Assembly: GCF_004116405.1 (NCBI RefSeq)
Contig: NZ_SDIC01000005.1
Span: 1 to 64,000, forward strand
Direction of reading: 5' to 3'
DNA: 64,000 bases
From: Halegenticoccus tardaugens
GTDB lineage: Archaea; Halobacteriota; Halobacteria; Halobacteriales; Haloferacaceae
The notes below the pieces were generated by a model, which worked only from the letters and a program-made list of their open reading frames with translations, ran no database searches and was not told the DNA's origin. The translations under genes were made by a program, and so were the position numbers. Positions 26,736 through 36,224 of this stretch are shown one piece after another (the first letter of the stretch is position 1; each line of letters opens with the position of its first letter).

Positions 26736-27578
26736 CTATTCCGCAACCACTGGATTCGTGAGTGTACCGATTCCTTCGATTTCAGCCTCACAGATCTGGC
26801 CGGGTTCGAGAAGGTCGACGGGGTCGCGGAAGATACCGACCCCTCCCGGTGTGCCGGTCGAGACTACATCACCTGGCTGGAGCGTCATGTTCGCGCTGAT
26901 GTAAGACACCAGTTCCGGGACGTCGAAGATGAATTCCTCGGTGTTAGATGATTGCTTCGTCTTCCCGTCAACGCGCAACGAGACATCAACGGCGTTGGGG
27001 TCGAAGTTCATCCCTGTGACAAGCGTCGGACCCATCGGCGAGAAGGTATCGTAGCTCTTCCCCCGGAAGAACTGGCCGTCTGAGAACTGCGCACTCCGGC
27101 CGCTCACATCGTTGAGGATCGTGTACCCGGCGACGTAGTCGGATACCTCGGCTTCGTTCAGGTCTGTGGCCGTACGTCCAATCACGACGGCCAGTTCGAC
27201 CTCGTAGTCGACCTGTTCGTCGCGGGGGTGGACGATCGGACTATTCGGATTCGTGACTGTCGTAGGGGCTTTGGCGAACAGGAGGGGAACGTCAGGAACC
27301 TCCTCGTCCTGCTCTTCGGCGTGGTCATGATAGTTTAGGCCAGCGCAGACAATCTTCGGTGGGCGGGGGACCGGTGCGAGCAAGCTCACCTCGTCCGCGT
27401 CGACCTGCGAGAGTGTGTCGTTCCGGACGGCGTCCTGCAACCAGTCGAGGTACCGGCGATTCGTGAGATCCTGATAGGACGGCTCTCCTCCCGGAAGGTC
27501 GGCGAGCGCATGAATTGCTGTGTCGGTTTTGATGCCCCAGGCTGGTCCAGCACCGTGGTTGTATCGAACGAACTTCAT
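26736..27578 (-). CDS. Fumarylacetoacetate hydrolase (FAH) family protein
   Basis: A 280-residue protein with an N-terminal FAH-associated segment and the catalytic FAH fold. The fold contains IVCAGLNYHDHAEEQ, the metal-binding EVELAVVIGR, ILNDVSGRSAQF, the FFRGKSYDTFSPMGP loop and GDVVSTGTPGGVG. Family members hydrolyse or decarboxylate beta-diketo or 2-keto-3-deoxy acids, or hydrate 2-hydroxypenta-2,4-dienoates. The ATG at 27578 is supported by a TATA-like TTTAAG at 27604-27609, which makes the upstream in-frame codons untranslated. It is divergent from the LarA-like gene. Confidence 0.85.
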   Translation of the reverse strand: MKFVRYNHGAGPAWGIKTDTAIHALADLPGGEPSYQDLTNRRYLDWLQDAVRNDTLSQVDADEVSLLAPVPRPPKIVCAGLNYHDHAEEQDEEVPDVPLLFAKAPTTVTNPNSPIVHPRDEQVDYEVELAVVIGRTATDLNEAEVSDYVAGYTILNDVSGRSAQFSDGQFFRGKSYDTFSPMGPTLVTGMNFDPNAVDVSLRVDGKTKQSSNTEEFIFDVPELVSYISANMTLQPGDVVSTGTPGGVGIFRDPVDLLEPGQICEAEIEGIGTLTNPVVAE

Positions 27579-27603
27579 CAATGAGAAGGTATGTTGGCCT
27601 CGG

Positions 27604-27613
27604 GTCTTAAACA
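27604..27613 (-). promoter_or_regulatory. TATA-like box of the FAH gene
   Basis: TGTTTAAGAC on the minus strand is centred about 30 nt before the ATG at 27578. It selects that ATG over an earlier in-frame one. Confidence 0.5.
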
Positions 27614-27762
27614 TTGAGGTGATAGTATCGACGTGGGTATAGACTGTCAAACACATCTATCACCGTCGATAGAGGATGTCGAACTCGCGAGAGACCCCTT
27701 GGTAAGTGATACGCACAGTTGTCGTCGGCGGAGTCGCTGGTAGCCGGACATGGGTCAGCTTT

Positions 27763-29136
27763 ATGGGTGACACATACGAGCGTTGGTGCATGGATACGCT
27801 ATCGAGGAGTTCACTCGCGGTCCCGGAAGCGGCAATTCGTGAGGCCTGTGGTGAGACGTTACTCCCCGAGCTCGGAGTTATCGAACAGGTATGGGAGACT
27901 GACCCGATTCTAGAGGAGGATCTCGCCGAGCGCGCTGCGACAGCCTTCGAATCGCTTCAGTTGGAGAACGTCCCGGACGGGGGCGAAATCGCGCTTGGAG
28001 TCGGGAGTCGTGGCATTGCGAATCTCGGGACCATCGTTGGCGGCGTTGTTGCGGCCGCCCAGGATCATGGGTACGAACCGTTTATCTTCCCTGCGATGGG
28101 CAGTCACGGCGGGGCCACCGCTGATGGGCAACGGGAGATGCTAGCCGACCTCGGCGTGTCGGCGTCGGCGGTTGGCTGCGAAATCCGATCGAGCATGGAC
28201 GTCACGGAGATCGGACGGACCACCAATCGTGACGTACCGGTCGTCGCCGACACGAACGCGGTTGCGGCTGACGCCATCGTGCCGATAAATCGGATCAAAC
28301 CACACACGGACTTCGACGGGACCGTCGAAAGTGGGCTCTCGAAGATGCTTGTCATCGGAATGGGAAAACAACGAGGGGCGAAGATCGCACACGACTGGGC
28401 GGTCGACTGGTCGCTTCGGAACATGATTCCGGAAATCACCGCACAGTTGCTCGCGGAGCTGCCCGTCGTCGGCGGAATCGCTATCCTTGAGGATCAACGA
28501 GACGATACGGCGCTGATAGAGGGCGTCCCACCAGCAGGCTTCCTCGATCGTGAAGCGGAACTCCTCGAAACCGCGTACGACGTCATGCCAACGCTCCCAT
28601 TCGAGGAAATCGATGTATTGATTCTCGACAACCAAGGAAAAGACATCAGCGGCCAAGGAATGGACACGAACGTCATCGGACGGCGGCCATTTGCGATCCA
28701 GGAACCGGAGCCGGACCTCCCTGACATCAAACGAATCTACACCCGAGGGTTGACCGAGACGACCCATGGCAACGCAATGGGGATGGGATCGGCCGACTTC
28801 GTCCATGCGAACCTCCTCGAGGGGATAGACATGCCGACCACGCTCATCAACGCCCTGACGGCGAGTACAACCAGAGGTGTCCGTCTCCCGCCGGTCGTCG
28901 AGACTGATCGTGCTGGCCTCGTCGCGGCGCTATCAACAATCGGGATCGTAAAGCCCGAAACTGTACGAGTCCTCCGTGCCGCAGATACCATGCATCTCCA
29001 GCGGTTCTACGCCTCGACGGCGCTGATTGAGGAAGCACGCCAGCGCGACGATCTCCGTGTCATCGAAGAGCCGAAACCGATCCAATTCGAATCCGGCGAG
29101 TTCGCAGCTCCATCTCCACACGAGATGGGTGGATGA
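27763..29136 (+). CDS. LarA-like (DUF2088) protein
   Basis: About 457 residues from the ATG at 27763; an upstream start at 27706 is also open. It resembles the lactate racemase (LarA) superfamily. GVGSRGIANLGTIVGGVV and PAMGSHGGATADGQREML correspond to the N-terminal GS-H site, and INRIKPHTDFDGTVESGLSK carries the Lys/His pair that in LarA holds the nickel-pincer cofactor. Many LarA homologues racemise or epimerise other 2-hydroxy acids or sugar acids. The maturation genes larB, larC and larE are not in this window. It is divergent from the FAH gene and convergent with the Gfo/Idh/MocA gene. Confidence 0.7.
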   Translation: MGDTYERWCMDTLSRSSLAVPEAAIREACGETLLPELGVIEQVWETDPILEEDLAERAATAFESLQLENVPDGGEIALGVGSRGIANLGTIVGGVVAAAQDHGYEPFIFPAMGSHGGATADGQREMLADLGVSASAVGCEIRSSMDVTEIGRTTNRDVPVVADTNAVAADAIVPINRIKPHTDFDGTVESGLSKMLVIGMGKQRGAKIAHDWAVDWSLRNMIPEITAQLLAELPVVGGIAILEDQRDDTALIEGVPPAGFLDREAELLETAYDVMPTLPFEEIDVLILDNQGKDISGQGMDTNVIGRRPFAIQEPEPDLPDIKRIYTRGLTETTHGNAMGMGSADFVHANLLEGIDMPTTLINALTASTTRGVRLPPVVETDRAGLVAALSTIGIVKPETVRVLRAADTMHLQRFYASTALIEEARQRDDLRVIEEPKPIQFESGEFAAPSPHEMGG

Positions 29137-29238
29137 GTCGAGCCGCGACGGAACCAGGATCGACGAGTATCAACGCCTCACTCTAACACGGTGTACCGTC
29201 GAGTTCTGTCGGGCATCGACGAATTCGGATTAGGGTGT

Positions 29239-30387
29239 TCAGACCTCAAGTTCGTCGAGGCGGATACGTCGTTGTTCGTTTGAGGACTGATAGCTCGCTT
29301 CGGTGAGCTGAACGCCTCTCGCCCCGGCGGCGAAGTCCCAGGGGAACGGTTCATCCGCGACGACGTACCGGATGAACTTTTCCCATTGTACTTTGAACGC
29401 GTTCTCGAACTCCTGGTTCTCTGGGACGGGCTCCCAGTCATCGGTGAAATCATGGTCTTTTGGCGTGTCGGGGTTCCACACCGCCTTCGGAGTGTTGGAG
29501 TGGTGCTGGGTTTTGCAGTCACGTAATCCGGCGACAGCACTACCCTCCGTCCCGTCAACCGTGATCTCGAGGAGATCGTCCCGGTTGACGCGCACCGCCC
29601 ACGATGAGTTGAGTTGTGCGACGATATCGCCCTCGAGTTCCATGATCGCGTAGGCCGCATCGTCAGCCGTCGCCTCGTACACGTCACCATTCTCGTCGAC
29701 GCGTTCGGGAATGTGTGTCTTTTCCGTACATCGCACCGACTCGACGCGACCGAAGAGATTCTCGAGAACGTAGCTCCAGTGAGAGAACATGTCGTCAACG
29801 ATACCGCCGCCATCCTCTGCGCGGTAGTTCCACGATGGACGCTGTGGCGACTGGACGTCTCCGGTGAATACCCAATACCCGAACTCGATTCGAACCGAGA
29901 GGATATCACCGAAGAACTCTTGTTCGATCAGCCGGTCAAGCAGTACGATCCCAGGAAGCCACAGTTTGTCCTGAACGATACCATACTTGACGCCGCTTCG
30001 CTTCGCCTTGCGGGTGACTTCGAGTGCGGTGTCGAGGTCACCAGCCAGAGGTTTCTCACAGTAAACGTGCTTTTCGGCATCGATCGCTTTCAGAAGGGCA
30101 TCGGGCCGACGTGGTGTTACCTGCGAGTCGAAGTAGATCTCCTCGTCTCCGTCGAGACATGTCTCCAAATCGGGGTCGACGGTCCAGCGTTCGACACCGT
30201 ATTCCTCGCTTAGCGCTCGGAGCTTTCGTTCGTTTCGGCCGACGAGTACCGGATTCGGTAGTACTCGCTCCCCGTTGGGTAGTTCAACCCCGCCGTCATC
30301 GCGCAATGCCAATATGGAGCGGATGAGGTGCTGGTTCGTTCCCATCCGACCCGTTACGCCGTTCATGATGATACCTATCTCTTGCAT
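29239..30387 (-). CDS. Gfo/Idh/MocA-family oxidoreductase, copy 1
   Basis: A 382-residue NAD(P)-dependent sugar or inositol dehydrogenase-type protein. The N-terminal Rossmann domain starts IGIIMNGVTGRMG, which is a modified glycine motif. The family signature is EKHVYCEKPLAGDL, with the Lys-Pro catalytic pair. The C-terminal alpha/beta domain carries GGGIVDDMFSHWSYVLENLF, with the His usually aligned to the active site. Transcription is monocistronic from an AT-rich promoter near 30422-30431. Substrate unknown. Confidence 0.85.
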   Translation of the reverse strand: MQEIGIIMNGVTGRMGTNQHLIRSILALRDDGGVELPNGERVLPNPVLVGRNERKLRALSEEYGVERWTVDPDLETCLDGDEEIYFDSQVTPRRPDALLKAIDAEKHVYCEKPLAGDLDTALEVTRKAKRSGVKYGIVQDKLWLPGIVLLDRLIEQEFFGDILSVRIEFGYWVFTGDVQSPQRPSWNYRAEDGGGIVDDMFSHWSYVLENLFGRVESVRCTEKTHIPERVDENGDVYEATADDAAYAIMELEGDIVAQLNSSWAVRVNRDDLLEITVDGTEGSAVAGLRDCKTQHHSNTPKAVWNPDTPKDHDFTDDWEPVPENQEFENAFKVQWEKFIRYVVADEPFPWDFAAGARGVQLTEASYQSSNEQRRIRLDELEV

Positions 30388-30794
30388 CTGGCTACCACTT
30401 CGACGTAGACTCTGACTTGAAGTATAATAATATTTCGGTCGCTTGGAGTGGTGCAGGGGGAGGAGGCATTTGCTGTCTCGGGTGATGATCGAGAATCTTG
30501 TCGACGCTGCCGCTCGGCTATCGGCGTCTCTGGCCTGTCCGCTGACGCCTCAGGACACGAGTATCGGCTGGTGGTGACAATTCTGAGCGTGCCGATTCGC
30601 GGTCAGCAACCCTGTAGGAACGGAAGAACCGTGGATCGAACGTGATATACCACCGGACTAGAGCGATTAGTACCAACTGTGAAGGACCACGATCTCAAAG
30701 GAAATCTTGACGGCGAGACGAGGGCCCTCGGCAATTCCCTGCGTTTTTCTCCGCAACACACACTATATTATATGAAGTTATGTGAATCGGATGT
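30388..30794. other. Divergent spacer, no gene recognised
   Basis: About 400 nt separate two divergent Gfo/Idh/MocA genes. A 65-codon open frame at 30448-30645 has no recognisable similarity. The right end holds the TATA box for the gene at 30795. Confidence 0.4.
30763..30772 (+). promoter_or_regulatory. TATA box of the second Gfo/Idh/MocA gene
   Basis: CTATATTATA is centred 27 nt before the ATG at 30795, indicating a leaderless transcript. Confidence 0.65.
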
Positions 30795-31901
30795 ATGACC
30801 GTAAACATCGGTTATGTTGGTATCGACCATCACCATCGAGATCCGTATTTCGCCGTTGCAAGTCAACTCGACGCCACCGTCACTGCGGTTTGTGAGCCAG
30901 GGCGCGAAGTCGACGTCAAGAACCTCACCGCGATGGACGACCGGCCCGACGAGGTCACGACCGAGGGCCAAGACGTGTCCGACCTCGTGAGGGGCGCGGC
31001 GGTTTATGAGAATCCGCATCGTCTGGTCGGTGACGAGAGCGTCGATGTTGTCTGGATCACGTATCGAAGCGACGAGACACAATCGATAATCGAGAGCGCC
31101 GTTGAGAACGGCGTCCACGTGATCAGTGAGAAGCCTATCGCACGAACGGCGGCCGACTTGGAGGCAATCGCTAGGCGGGCGAACGATGCTGGGATCACCG
31201 TCTCACCGACGATGTACTACCGGAAGAATCCGATCGCACTGGAGCTGCGTGACCGAGTCCGCGATGGCTTCTTTGGAGACGTGTGGACCGTCGAAGGGCG
31301 GTTCAACGCCAGTCAACTCTCGTACCGAAACACGGACCACTACATATATGATCGAGAAACGAGTCGCGGGGGTGCGCTCCAGTGGATCGGCCCACATTGG
31401 GTCGACGCGATCCCATGGGTGCTCGACGACCCAATCTCCCGAGTGAACGCTGAGTTCCACCATGGTGCAGACGTCGACGTGGATCTGGGGGCGGTGCTCC
31501 AGTTCGAGACGCGGGATGGAACACTCGGAACCTATCACACCGGGTACTACCTGAGCGACCGCGGCAAGGACACGCACCTCGGCCTCTACGGATCTCGTGC
31601 TCAGGCCCTGACGCCGCTTCACCACGATTCCCTCCAGCATGAGCCGACAGTACCGCTCGAACTCACGACGGAGCACCCGGACTGGACCGCCGCCCCAAAG
31701 CGGACCACCGAGTTCGAGTTCACCTACGACCGATTTCCGGCTTGGGGTGACTTCGTCCAGGACTACTTTGAGGCGTACTTCACGGGGTACGAGACCGGCG
31801 ACGTTCCTGCGACAGTCGAGGATGCCGTCCAACTCCTCCGAGTCCTCGACGCCGCGTACGAGTCCGGCGACCGCGGCGGCTGGGTCGAGGTTGCAGACTG
31901 A
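30795..31901 (+). CDS. Gfo/Idh/MocA-family oxidoreductase, copy 2
   Basis: A 368-residue protein with the family signature VHVISEKPIARTAADLEAIA and the C-terminal domain motif GGALQWIGPHWVDAIPWVL containing the active-site-type His. The N-terminal loop reads IGYVGIDHHHRDPYF, a histidine-rich variant that lacks the last Gly of GxGxxG. It could therefore bind cofactor in an altered way or have a different role. It is followed after 75 nt by an IclR regulator with its own TATA box. It may act on the same sugar-acid pathway as copy 1. Confidence 0.8.
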   Translation: MTVNIGYVGIDHHHRDPYFAVASQLDATVTAVCEPGREVDVKNLTAMDDRPDEVTTEGQDVSDLVRGAAVYENPHRLVGDESVDVVWITYRSDETQSIIESAVENGVHVISEKPIARTAADLEAIARRANDAGITVSPTMYYRKNPIALELRDRVRDGFFGDVWTVEGRFNASQLSYRNTDHYIYDRETSRGGALQWIGPHWVDAIPWVLDDPISRVNAEFHHGADVDVDLGAVLQFETRDGTLGTYHTGYYLSDRGKDTHLGLYGSRAQALTPLHHDSLQHEPTVPLELTTEHPDWTAAPKRTTEFEFTYDRFPAWGDFVQDYFEAYFTGYETGDVPATVEDAVQLLRVLDAAYESGDRGGWVEVAD

Positions 31902-31946
31902 ACGTCTCACATTCACGTTCGGCGACGACCGTTCTAACATCACGAA

Positions 31947-31955
31947 CTTTATATT
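31947..31955 (+). promoter_or_regulatory. TATA box of the second IclR gene
   Basis: CTTTATATT is centred 26 nt before the ATG at 31977. Confidence 0.6.
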
Positions 31956-31976
31956 GGAAGCTGCGGTGGGTTAGGC

Positions 31977-32744
31977 ATGGCTCGCCAAGGCAAATCGAAA
32001 AAGCTCCAAACGACCGCCACGTCGATAGAGATCCTGAAATTTCTCGAGGAAGTCAACGGCGCCCGGGTCTCCGAGATCGCCGATAACATGGAGATGCCGA
32101 AGAGCACCGTGCACGGTCATCTTTCAACGCTCAAGGCCGAACAGTTTGTGACCCAGAAAGCGGATTTCTACGATCTCGGGCCCGAACTTTTACGCCTCGG
32201 CTATCAGGTGTGGACCCGGGAGAAAGGATACGTATTGGCGCGTGAGTTCACAGAACGGCTCTTCGATGTCGTTGGTCTTCGTTCTGTTTTTGCCGCCGAA
32301 ATGAGCGGCAAAGCCGTGTTCATCCAAACGGCATCGGGAAAAAAGACGGGGTGGATGCATGAGCGGCCAGGAAATCGGTTGTCGCTCCACAACACTGCCG
32401 TCGGAAAAGCGATACTCGCGAAGATGCCTCGGACGAGGGTCGAACAGATCATCGATAAGTGGGGACTCCCGAAGGAGACAGAAAACACCATCACCGATAA
32501 AGAGGCGCTGTACGCTGAACTGGAGGCCGTCCGTAAACAAGGATACGCCGTCAACCACGCGGAGAACTTCAAAGAGCTCCACGGTATCGGCGTCGCGGCG
32601 ACGGAGAAAACCGGCAACGTGGTCGGAGCTTTTAGCGTTACCGGCCCAGAGCACTCGTTCAGCGGTCCGGACACGGAAGCCAGCATCGCAGACGCCGTGA
32701 TCGAAATCGTTGATGAGTACGAGCTGGAACTCGCCCTCGCGTAA
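31977..32744 (+). CDS. IclR-family transcriptional regulator
   Basis: A 255-residue regulator. The winged helix covers about residues 20-65 (VSEIADNMEMPKSTVHGHLS). The effector domain shows LSLHNTAVGKAILAKMPR, the NTITDKEALYAELEAVRKQG helix and the closing GAFSVTGPEHSFSG. It has its own promoter and lies between two Gfo/Idh/MocA genes and the NitT-type importer, so either could be its target. Confidence 0.85.
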   Translation: MARQGKSKKLQTTATSIEILKFLEEVNGARVSEIADNMEMPKSTVHGHLSTLKAEQFVTQKADFYDLGPELLRLGYQVWTREKGYVLAREFTERLFDVVGLRSVFAAEMSGKAVFIQTASGKKTGWMHERPGNRLSLHNTAVGKAILAKMPRTRVEQIIDKWGLPKETENTITDKEALYAELEAVRKQGYAVNHAENFKELHGIGVAATEKTGNVVGAFSVTGPEHSFSGPDTEASIADAVIEIVDEYELELALA

Positions 32745-33416
32745 GCTCGATCCGTCCCCAAGGCTGGGTGCTGCCGGATTCGGCGGGGGGCCAGGACGAT
32801 GGCACCACGTATGTGGTCCTGAGAAGCAAATAGCAAAAACAGCAGGCGTATTCGGCATATAGAAACTTGATAAGCTATCCTTCAAAATTACAAACCTAAA
32901 TCTGTAATAACTCGGGGGGCGTCGTTAGCTATTCACATGAATCGGATCCGACTCGCGTTCGTATATTTCGAATTTTTTATGGGGTGGTGGTTCTGTCCAT
33001 TGCGAGTCACCTCCAAAAGGTCGAAGGTCATCAGAGGGAGTCACACTGAGAGCGAACGAAATCAATGCGGGAAGTCCGCAGTACACGTCGTAGACCATGA
33101 GGCAATACACCATGGGGGTAGACCACCATTACGATCTCGGCGTTCCACCTGCGATGACGACCGAGTTTGCCGGGGTGACGCCGGTGGGTGTCCGGAAACG
33201 CTCGGTCCCGCTATGCCACGGTTGTCTTCGACATCCCCGGTACGTGCTCACGAACGAGAACGTCACCGTTCCGACAGGCATACGGACGCCATCACTGGGG
33301 TTTGGTAAGCGACGTGGCGGACGAGCACCGCGAGAGCAGCGGATACGAATGGTTGCCGCATTTATCATCTTTGTCGTAGAGGAACCTTTATATTGTATGG
33401 TGGTAACACAGGTCGT
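32745..33416. other. Long spacer without a recognised gene
   Basis: About 670 nt. Two overlapping plus-strand frames (32937-33308 and 33097-33546) and their reverse-strand counterparts show no known family. They have poor codon texture for this genome. The right end carries the promoter of the binding-protein gene. Confidence 0.4.
33387..33395 (+). promoter_or_regulatory. TATA box of the NitT-type importer operon
   Basis: TTTATATTG is centred about 26 nt before the ATG at 33417. It decides this start over the in-frame ATG at 33393. Confidence 0.6.
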
Positions 33417-34601
33417 ATGGCCAGGCAAGACGATACTGAGGAGATTGTTACCAAACTCGACAGGTTACTCCCGGAAGGTATCAACCGAAGAAGGTTTCTT
33501 CAGGCGAGTGCTGGTGGGTTCACCGCGGCAGTCGCAGGGTGTTTAGGTGCCAACGGGAACGGCGGCGGTAATGGGAACGGCAAAAGCAACGGCGATGCCG
33601 ACGTCGTCTGGCGTCAGCCGTGGGCCCAGGAACCGACGTGGTCGATAGCCTACATCGCCAACTTGGAAGGTCACTGGGAGGACGCAGGCATCGACACCCC
33701 GAATGTCCAACCCGGAGAAGGATCTCCGGATACCGCACGACGGATCGGAACAGGAGAGGAAGAGATTGGGCAGGCTGAGTTCGGCTCCTGCGTCACAGGA
33801 CTGGCGGAGGGGCAGGACATGCGGTTCTTTTCCGTTCCAAAACCACGTGCGTTACTGGGTTTTATCTATCGGACTGACAGAATAAAGAGCGAGGAGGATT
33901 TGGAAGGCAAGAACATTGGCCTCGCCTCTCCGTTCGCTGAGGAGACGTGGCCAATATTCCCCGAGGCGGTTGGCGTCAATCCGGACAACGTGAACGCGGA
34001 TTACGTCGAAGAGGACGCCGCACCGGGACAGCTGGCAAAGGGGAACTTGGACGCCATCTACGGGGCACTCGACCTCCTTGGTACGTATCGGGACCAAGTT
34101 GGCGACAACGTGGAACTCGGCGTGACGCCGATCAACAATTACTTGACTGTGATCGGGTATCCGTTGATGGTCAACGGCAAGTGGCTCGACGAAGACGACG
34201 GGAACATGGACTACCTCACAGGGGTACTCGAAGGCTACTCGGCCGCCATGAAGTGGTGTCTCTTAAATCCAGAAAAGACGATCGACATCATGATCGACGA
34301 GGTCAACGAAGAACTTCAGATCCAGGACCGAGAAACTCTTTCCTCACAAATGCGCTGGAACGTCGCCATCAGTGCTACCGAAGAGACCCGAAAGGAAGGA
34401 CTTGGATGGTTCTCCGAGGACCAGATACAATCGTCGCTCGACAATCTGACGATAATGGTTGACAACCCTAACGACCTTCCCAACGCAAGTGATATCATAG
34501 AGATGGGCCCCATCGAGAATGCCGAATTGTCGACGCTCAACGATGACGAGTGGAAGCAAGTGGTTGACTACACGAAAGAGGAATCATCATTCTTCGAGTA
34601 A
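33417..34601 (+). CDS. ABC transporter substrate-binding protein, NitT/TauT type
   Basis: A 394-residue Tat lipoprotein. The signal is RRRFLQASAGGFTAAVAG with lipobox VAGC, then a Gly/Asn linker. The mature domain has DVVWRQPWAQEPTWSIAYIA and EEIGQAEFGSCVTGLAEGQD, the SsuA/ThiY-like pattern of aromatic-bottom pockets that bind sulfonates, nitrate-like anions, pyrimidines or aromatic acids. It starts an operon with an ATPase and two permeases at tight spacing. Substrate unknown. Confidence 0.8.
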   Translation: MARQDDTEEIVTKLDRLLPEGINRRRFLQASAGGFTAAVAGCLGANGNGGGNGNGKSNGDADVVWRQPWAQEPTWSIAYIANLEGHWEDAGIDTPNVQPGEGSPDTARRIGTGEEEIGQAEFGSCVTGLAEGQDMRFFSVPKPRALLGFIYRTDRIKSEEDLEGKNIGLASPFAEETWPIFPEAVGVNPDNVNADYVEEDAAPGQLAKGNLDAIYGALDLLGTYRDQVGDNVELGVTPINNYLTVIGYPLMVNGKWLDEDDGNMDYLTGVLEGYSAAMKWCLLNPEKTIDIMIDEVNEELQIQDRETLSSQMRWNVAISATEETRKEGLGWFSEDQIQSSLDNLTIMVDNPNDLPNASDIIEMGPIENAELSTLNDDEWKQVVDYTKEESSFFE

Positions 34602-34604
34602 ACC

Positions 34605-35432
34605 ATGAATAGTATGAACTCCGTATCATCTAACGAGAATTCACACACAATGGACTCACACCCCGCAATAACGTTCGACGGTGTCACCAAGCACTTCGGG
34701 TCCGGTGAGACCACGGTTCACGCGCTGGAGGACATCGACCTGTCCGTCGCTGACGGGGAGTTCGTCTCCCTCGTCGGTCCCTCGGGGTGTGGTAAGTCGA
34801 CCTTGTTAAACATTGGAGCTGGGTTACACGAACCGACCAGCGGAGCGGTCAGATTGCACGGGCGGGACTTCGATATCGCCGACTCCACCGGCGATATTGG
34901 ATTCATATTTCAACGGCCAGTCCTGTTCGATTGGCGGACAGTGAGAAAGAACATTCTCCTGCCAGTGCGGATTATGAAGAAGAACGGAGATCTGGACGGG
35001 GATATGCAAGAGTACCAAGACCGTGTGGACGAATTACTCTCGCTGGTCGGCCTTGAGGGATTCGGTGGCTCCTACCCGAAGGAACTGTCGGGCGGTATGC
35101 AACAGCGCGTGTCTATCTGTCAGAGCCTCATCTATGATCCGGAGATCTTACTGATGGACGAACCGTTCGGCTCGCTCGACGCCCTCACGAAGGACCAGAT
35201 GAACGAAGAACTTCTCAACATTTGGATGCAGACGAACAAGACAATTCTCTTCGTCACACACGACCTGCGCGAGGCTGTCTTTCTCTCGGATAAGATCGTG
35301 GTACTGAGTCCACGCCCTGGCAGAATACAAGACGTAATTAACGTTGATCTTCCGCGACCCAGAGACGAGGAGACGAAGCAACTGAGTGAGTATAACGACC
35401 TCGTCACGTCCGTCTATTCATACTTCAGGTGA
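34605..35432 (+). CDS. ABC transporter ATP-binding protein, SsuB/TauB type
   Basis: A 275-residue ATPase. Walker A is GPSGCGKST, the Q-loop is FIFQRPVLFDW, the ABC signature is LSGGMQQRVS, Walker B is ILLMDEPFGSLDA and the switch His is in VTHDLREA. The first ATG is 3 nt after the binding-protein gene. An internal ATG at 34650 would remove a short non-conserved leader. It energises the two permeases encoded next. Confidence 0.9.
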   Translation: MNSMNSVSSNENSHTMDSHPAITFDGVTKHFGSGETTVHALEDIDLSVADGEFVSLVGPSGCGKSTLLNIGAGLHEPTSGAVRLHGRDFDIADSTGDIGFIFQRPVLFDWRTVRKNILLPVRIMKKNGDLDGDMQEYQDRVDELLSLVGLEGFGGSYPKELSGGMQQRVSICQSLIYDPEILLMDEPFGSLDALTKDQMNEELLNIWMQTNKTILFVTHDLREAVFLSDKIVVLSPRPGRIQDVINVDLPRPRDEETKQLSEYNDLVTSVYSYFR

Positions 35433-35436
35433 TCTA

Positions 35437-36222
35437 ATGGAGTTCGATGATACCAGACGAACGCGGTGGTTGCTAACGTTGGGCGGGTTAGTCATGGTAC
35501 TGACGACTTGGCATCTGATGACGGAAGCGTCCGGTCTCGTTTCAGAGACGATGTTTCCCCCGCCAGAGAGCGTCTACTCCGCGTTCATCGACAACCAAGA
35601 ATTGATCGTCGACAACACGTGGCCGACGGTCACAGCGGGCTTCATCGGATTTGGGCTCGCCGTCGTGACGGCCACACTCAGTGCTATCCTCCTTTCGCTC
35701 AGTAAACGCGTAGAGAACGCACTGATGCCACTCGTCGTGAGCGTGAACTCGGTTCCGCGAGTGACTCTTGCTCCGTTGCTCATCTTTTACCTCGGTTCGG
35801 GAGTCGCTACGAATTACATGATCGCCGCTTGGGTCGCGTTCTTCCCGATGTTCTTGAACGCCATGGAGAGCCTCGGACAGATCTCTGGCGAACATCACGA
35901 TCTATGCCACCTCTATCAGGCTTCGACCTGGCAGGAGTATCGCTACATCCGCATTCCGAACGCGCTTCCCCAGATGTTCGACGGTATGAAGATGGCTATC
36001 ATCCTTGCGATGATCGGGGCGGTTGTTGGTGAATTCGTCGCGACGACGGAAGGCCTCGGATACCTCTCGACGCTCGCGCTTCGGAACGCGAACATGGGTC
36101 TGGCATTTGCAGTGGTCGGTGTCTTAGGCTTCATTTCGACAGCGGCCATCTTCGTCCTTTACCAAATACAGGACAAACTTATCTTCTGGGAAGATTCGAG
36201 CTTCTTTACGACGGAGGCCTAA
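35437..36222 (+). CDS. ABC transporter permease, NitT/TauT type, subunit 1
   Basis: A 261-residue membrane protein with about six helices. The ATPase-coupling (EAA) loop reads SLGQISGEHHDLCHLYQAST then WQEYRYIRIPNALPQMFDGM. The start at 35437 (MEFDDTRRTRW), 4 nt after the ATPase stop, is preferred to an earlier frame overlapping the ATPase. Together with the following gene it forms a heterodimeric channel. Confidence 0.85.
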   Translation: MEFDDTRRTRWLLTLGGLVMVLTTWHLMTEASGLVSETMFPPPESVYSAFIDNQELIVDNTWPTVTAGFIGFGLAVVTATLSAILLSLSKRVENALMPLVVSVNSVPRVTLAPLLIFYLGSGVATNYMIAAWVAFFPMFLNAMESLGQISGEHHDLCHLYQASTWQEYRYIRIPNALPQMFDGMKMAIILAMIGAVVGEFVATTEGLGYLSTLALRNANMGLAFAVVGVLGFISTAAIFVLYQIQDKLIFWEDSSFFTTEA

Positions 36223-36224
36223 CA

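Noticed and set aside
27706..27762. Earlier start of the LarA-like gene
   Set aside because: The extra 19 residues have no family similarity and lie in the divergent promoter region. The ATG at 27763 was preferred, though not proven.
32937..33546. Overlapping plus- and minus-strand frames before the NitT-type operon
   Set aside because: None shows a known motif, and the frames compete with each other. The only supported feature is the TATA box for the gene at 33417.
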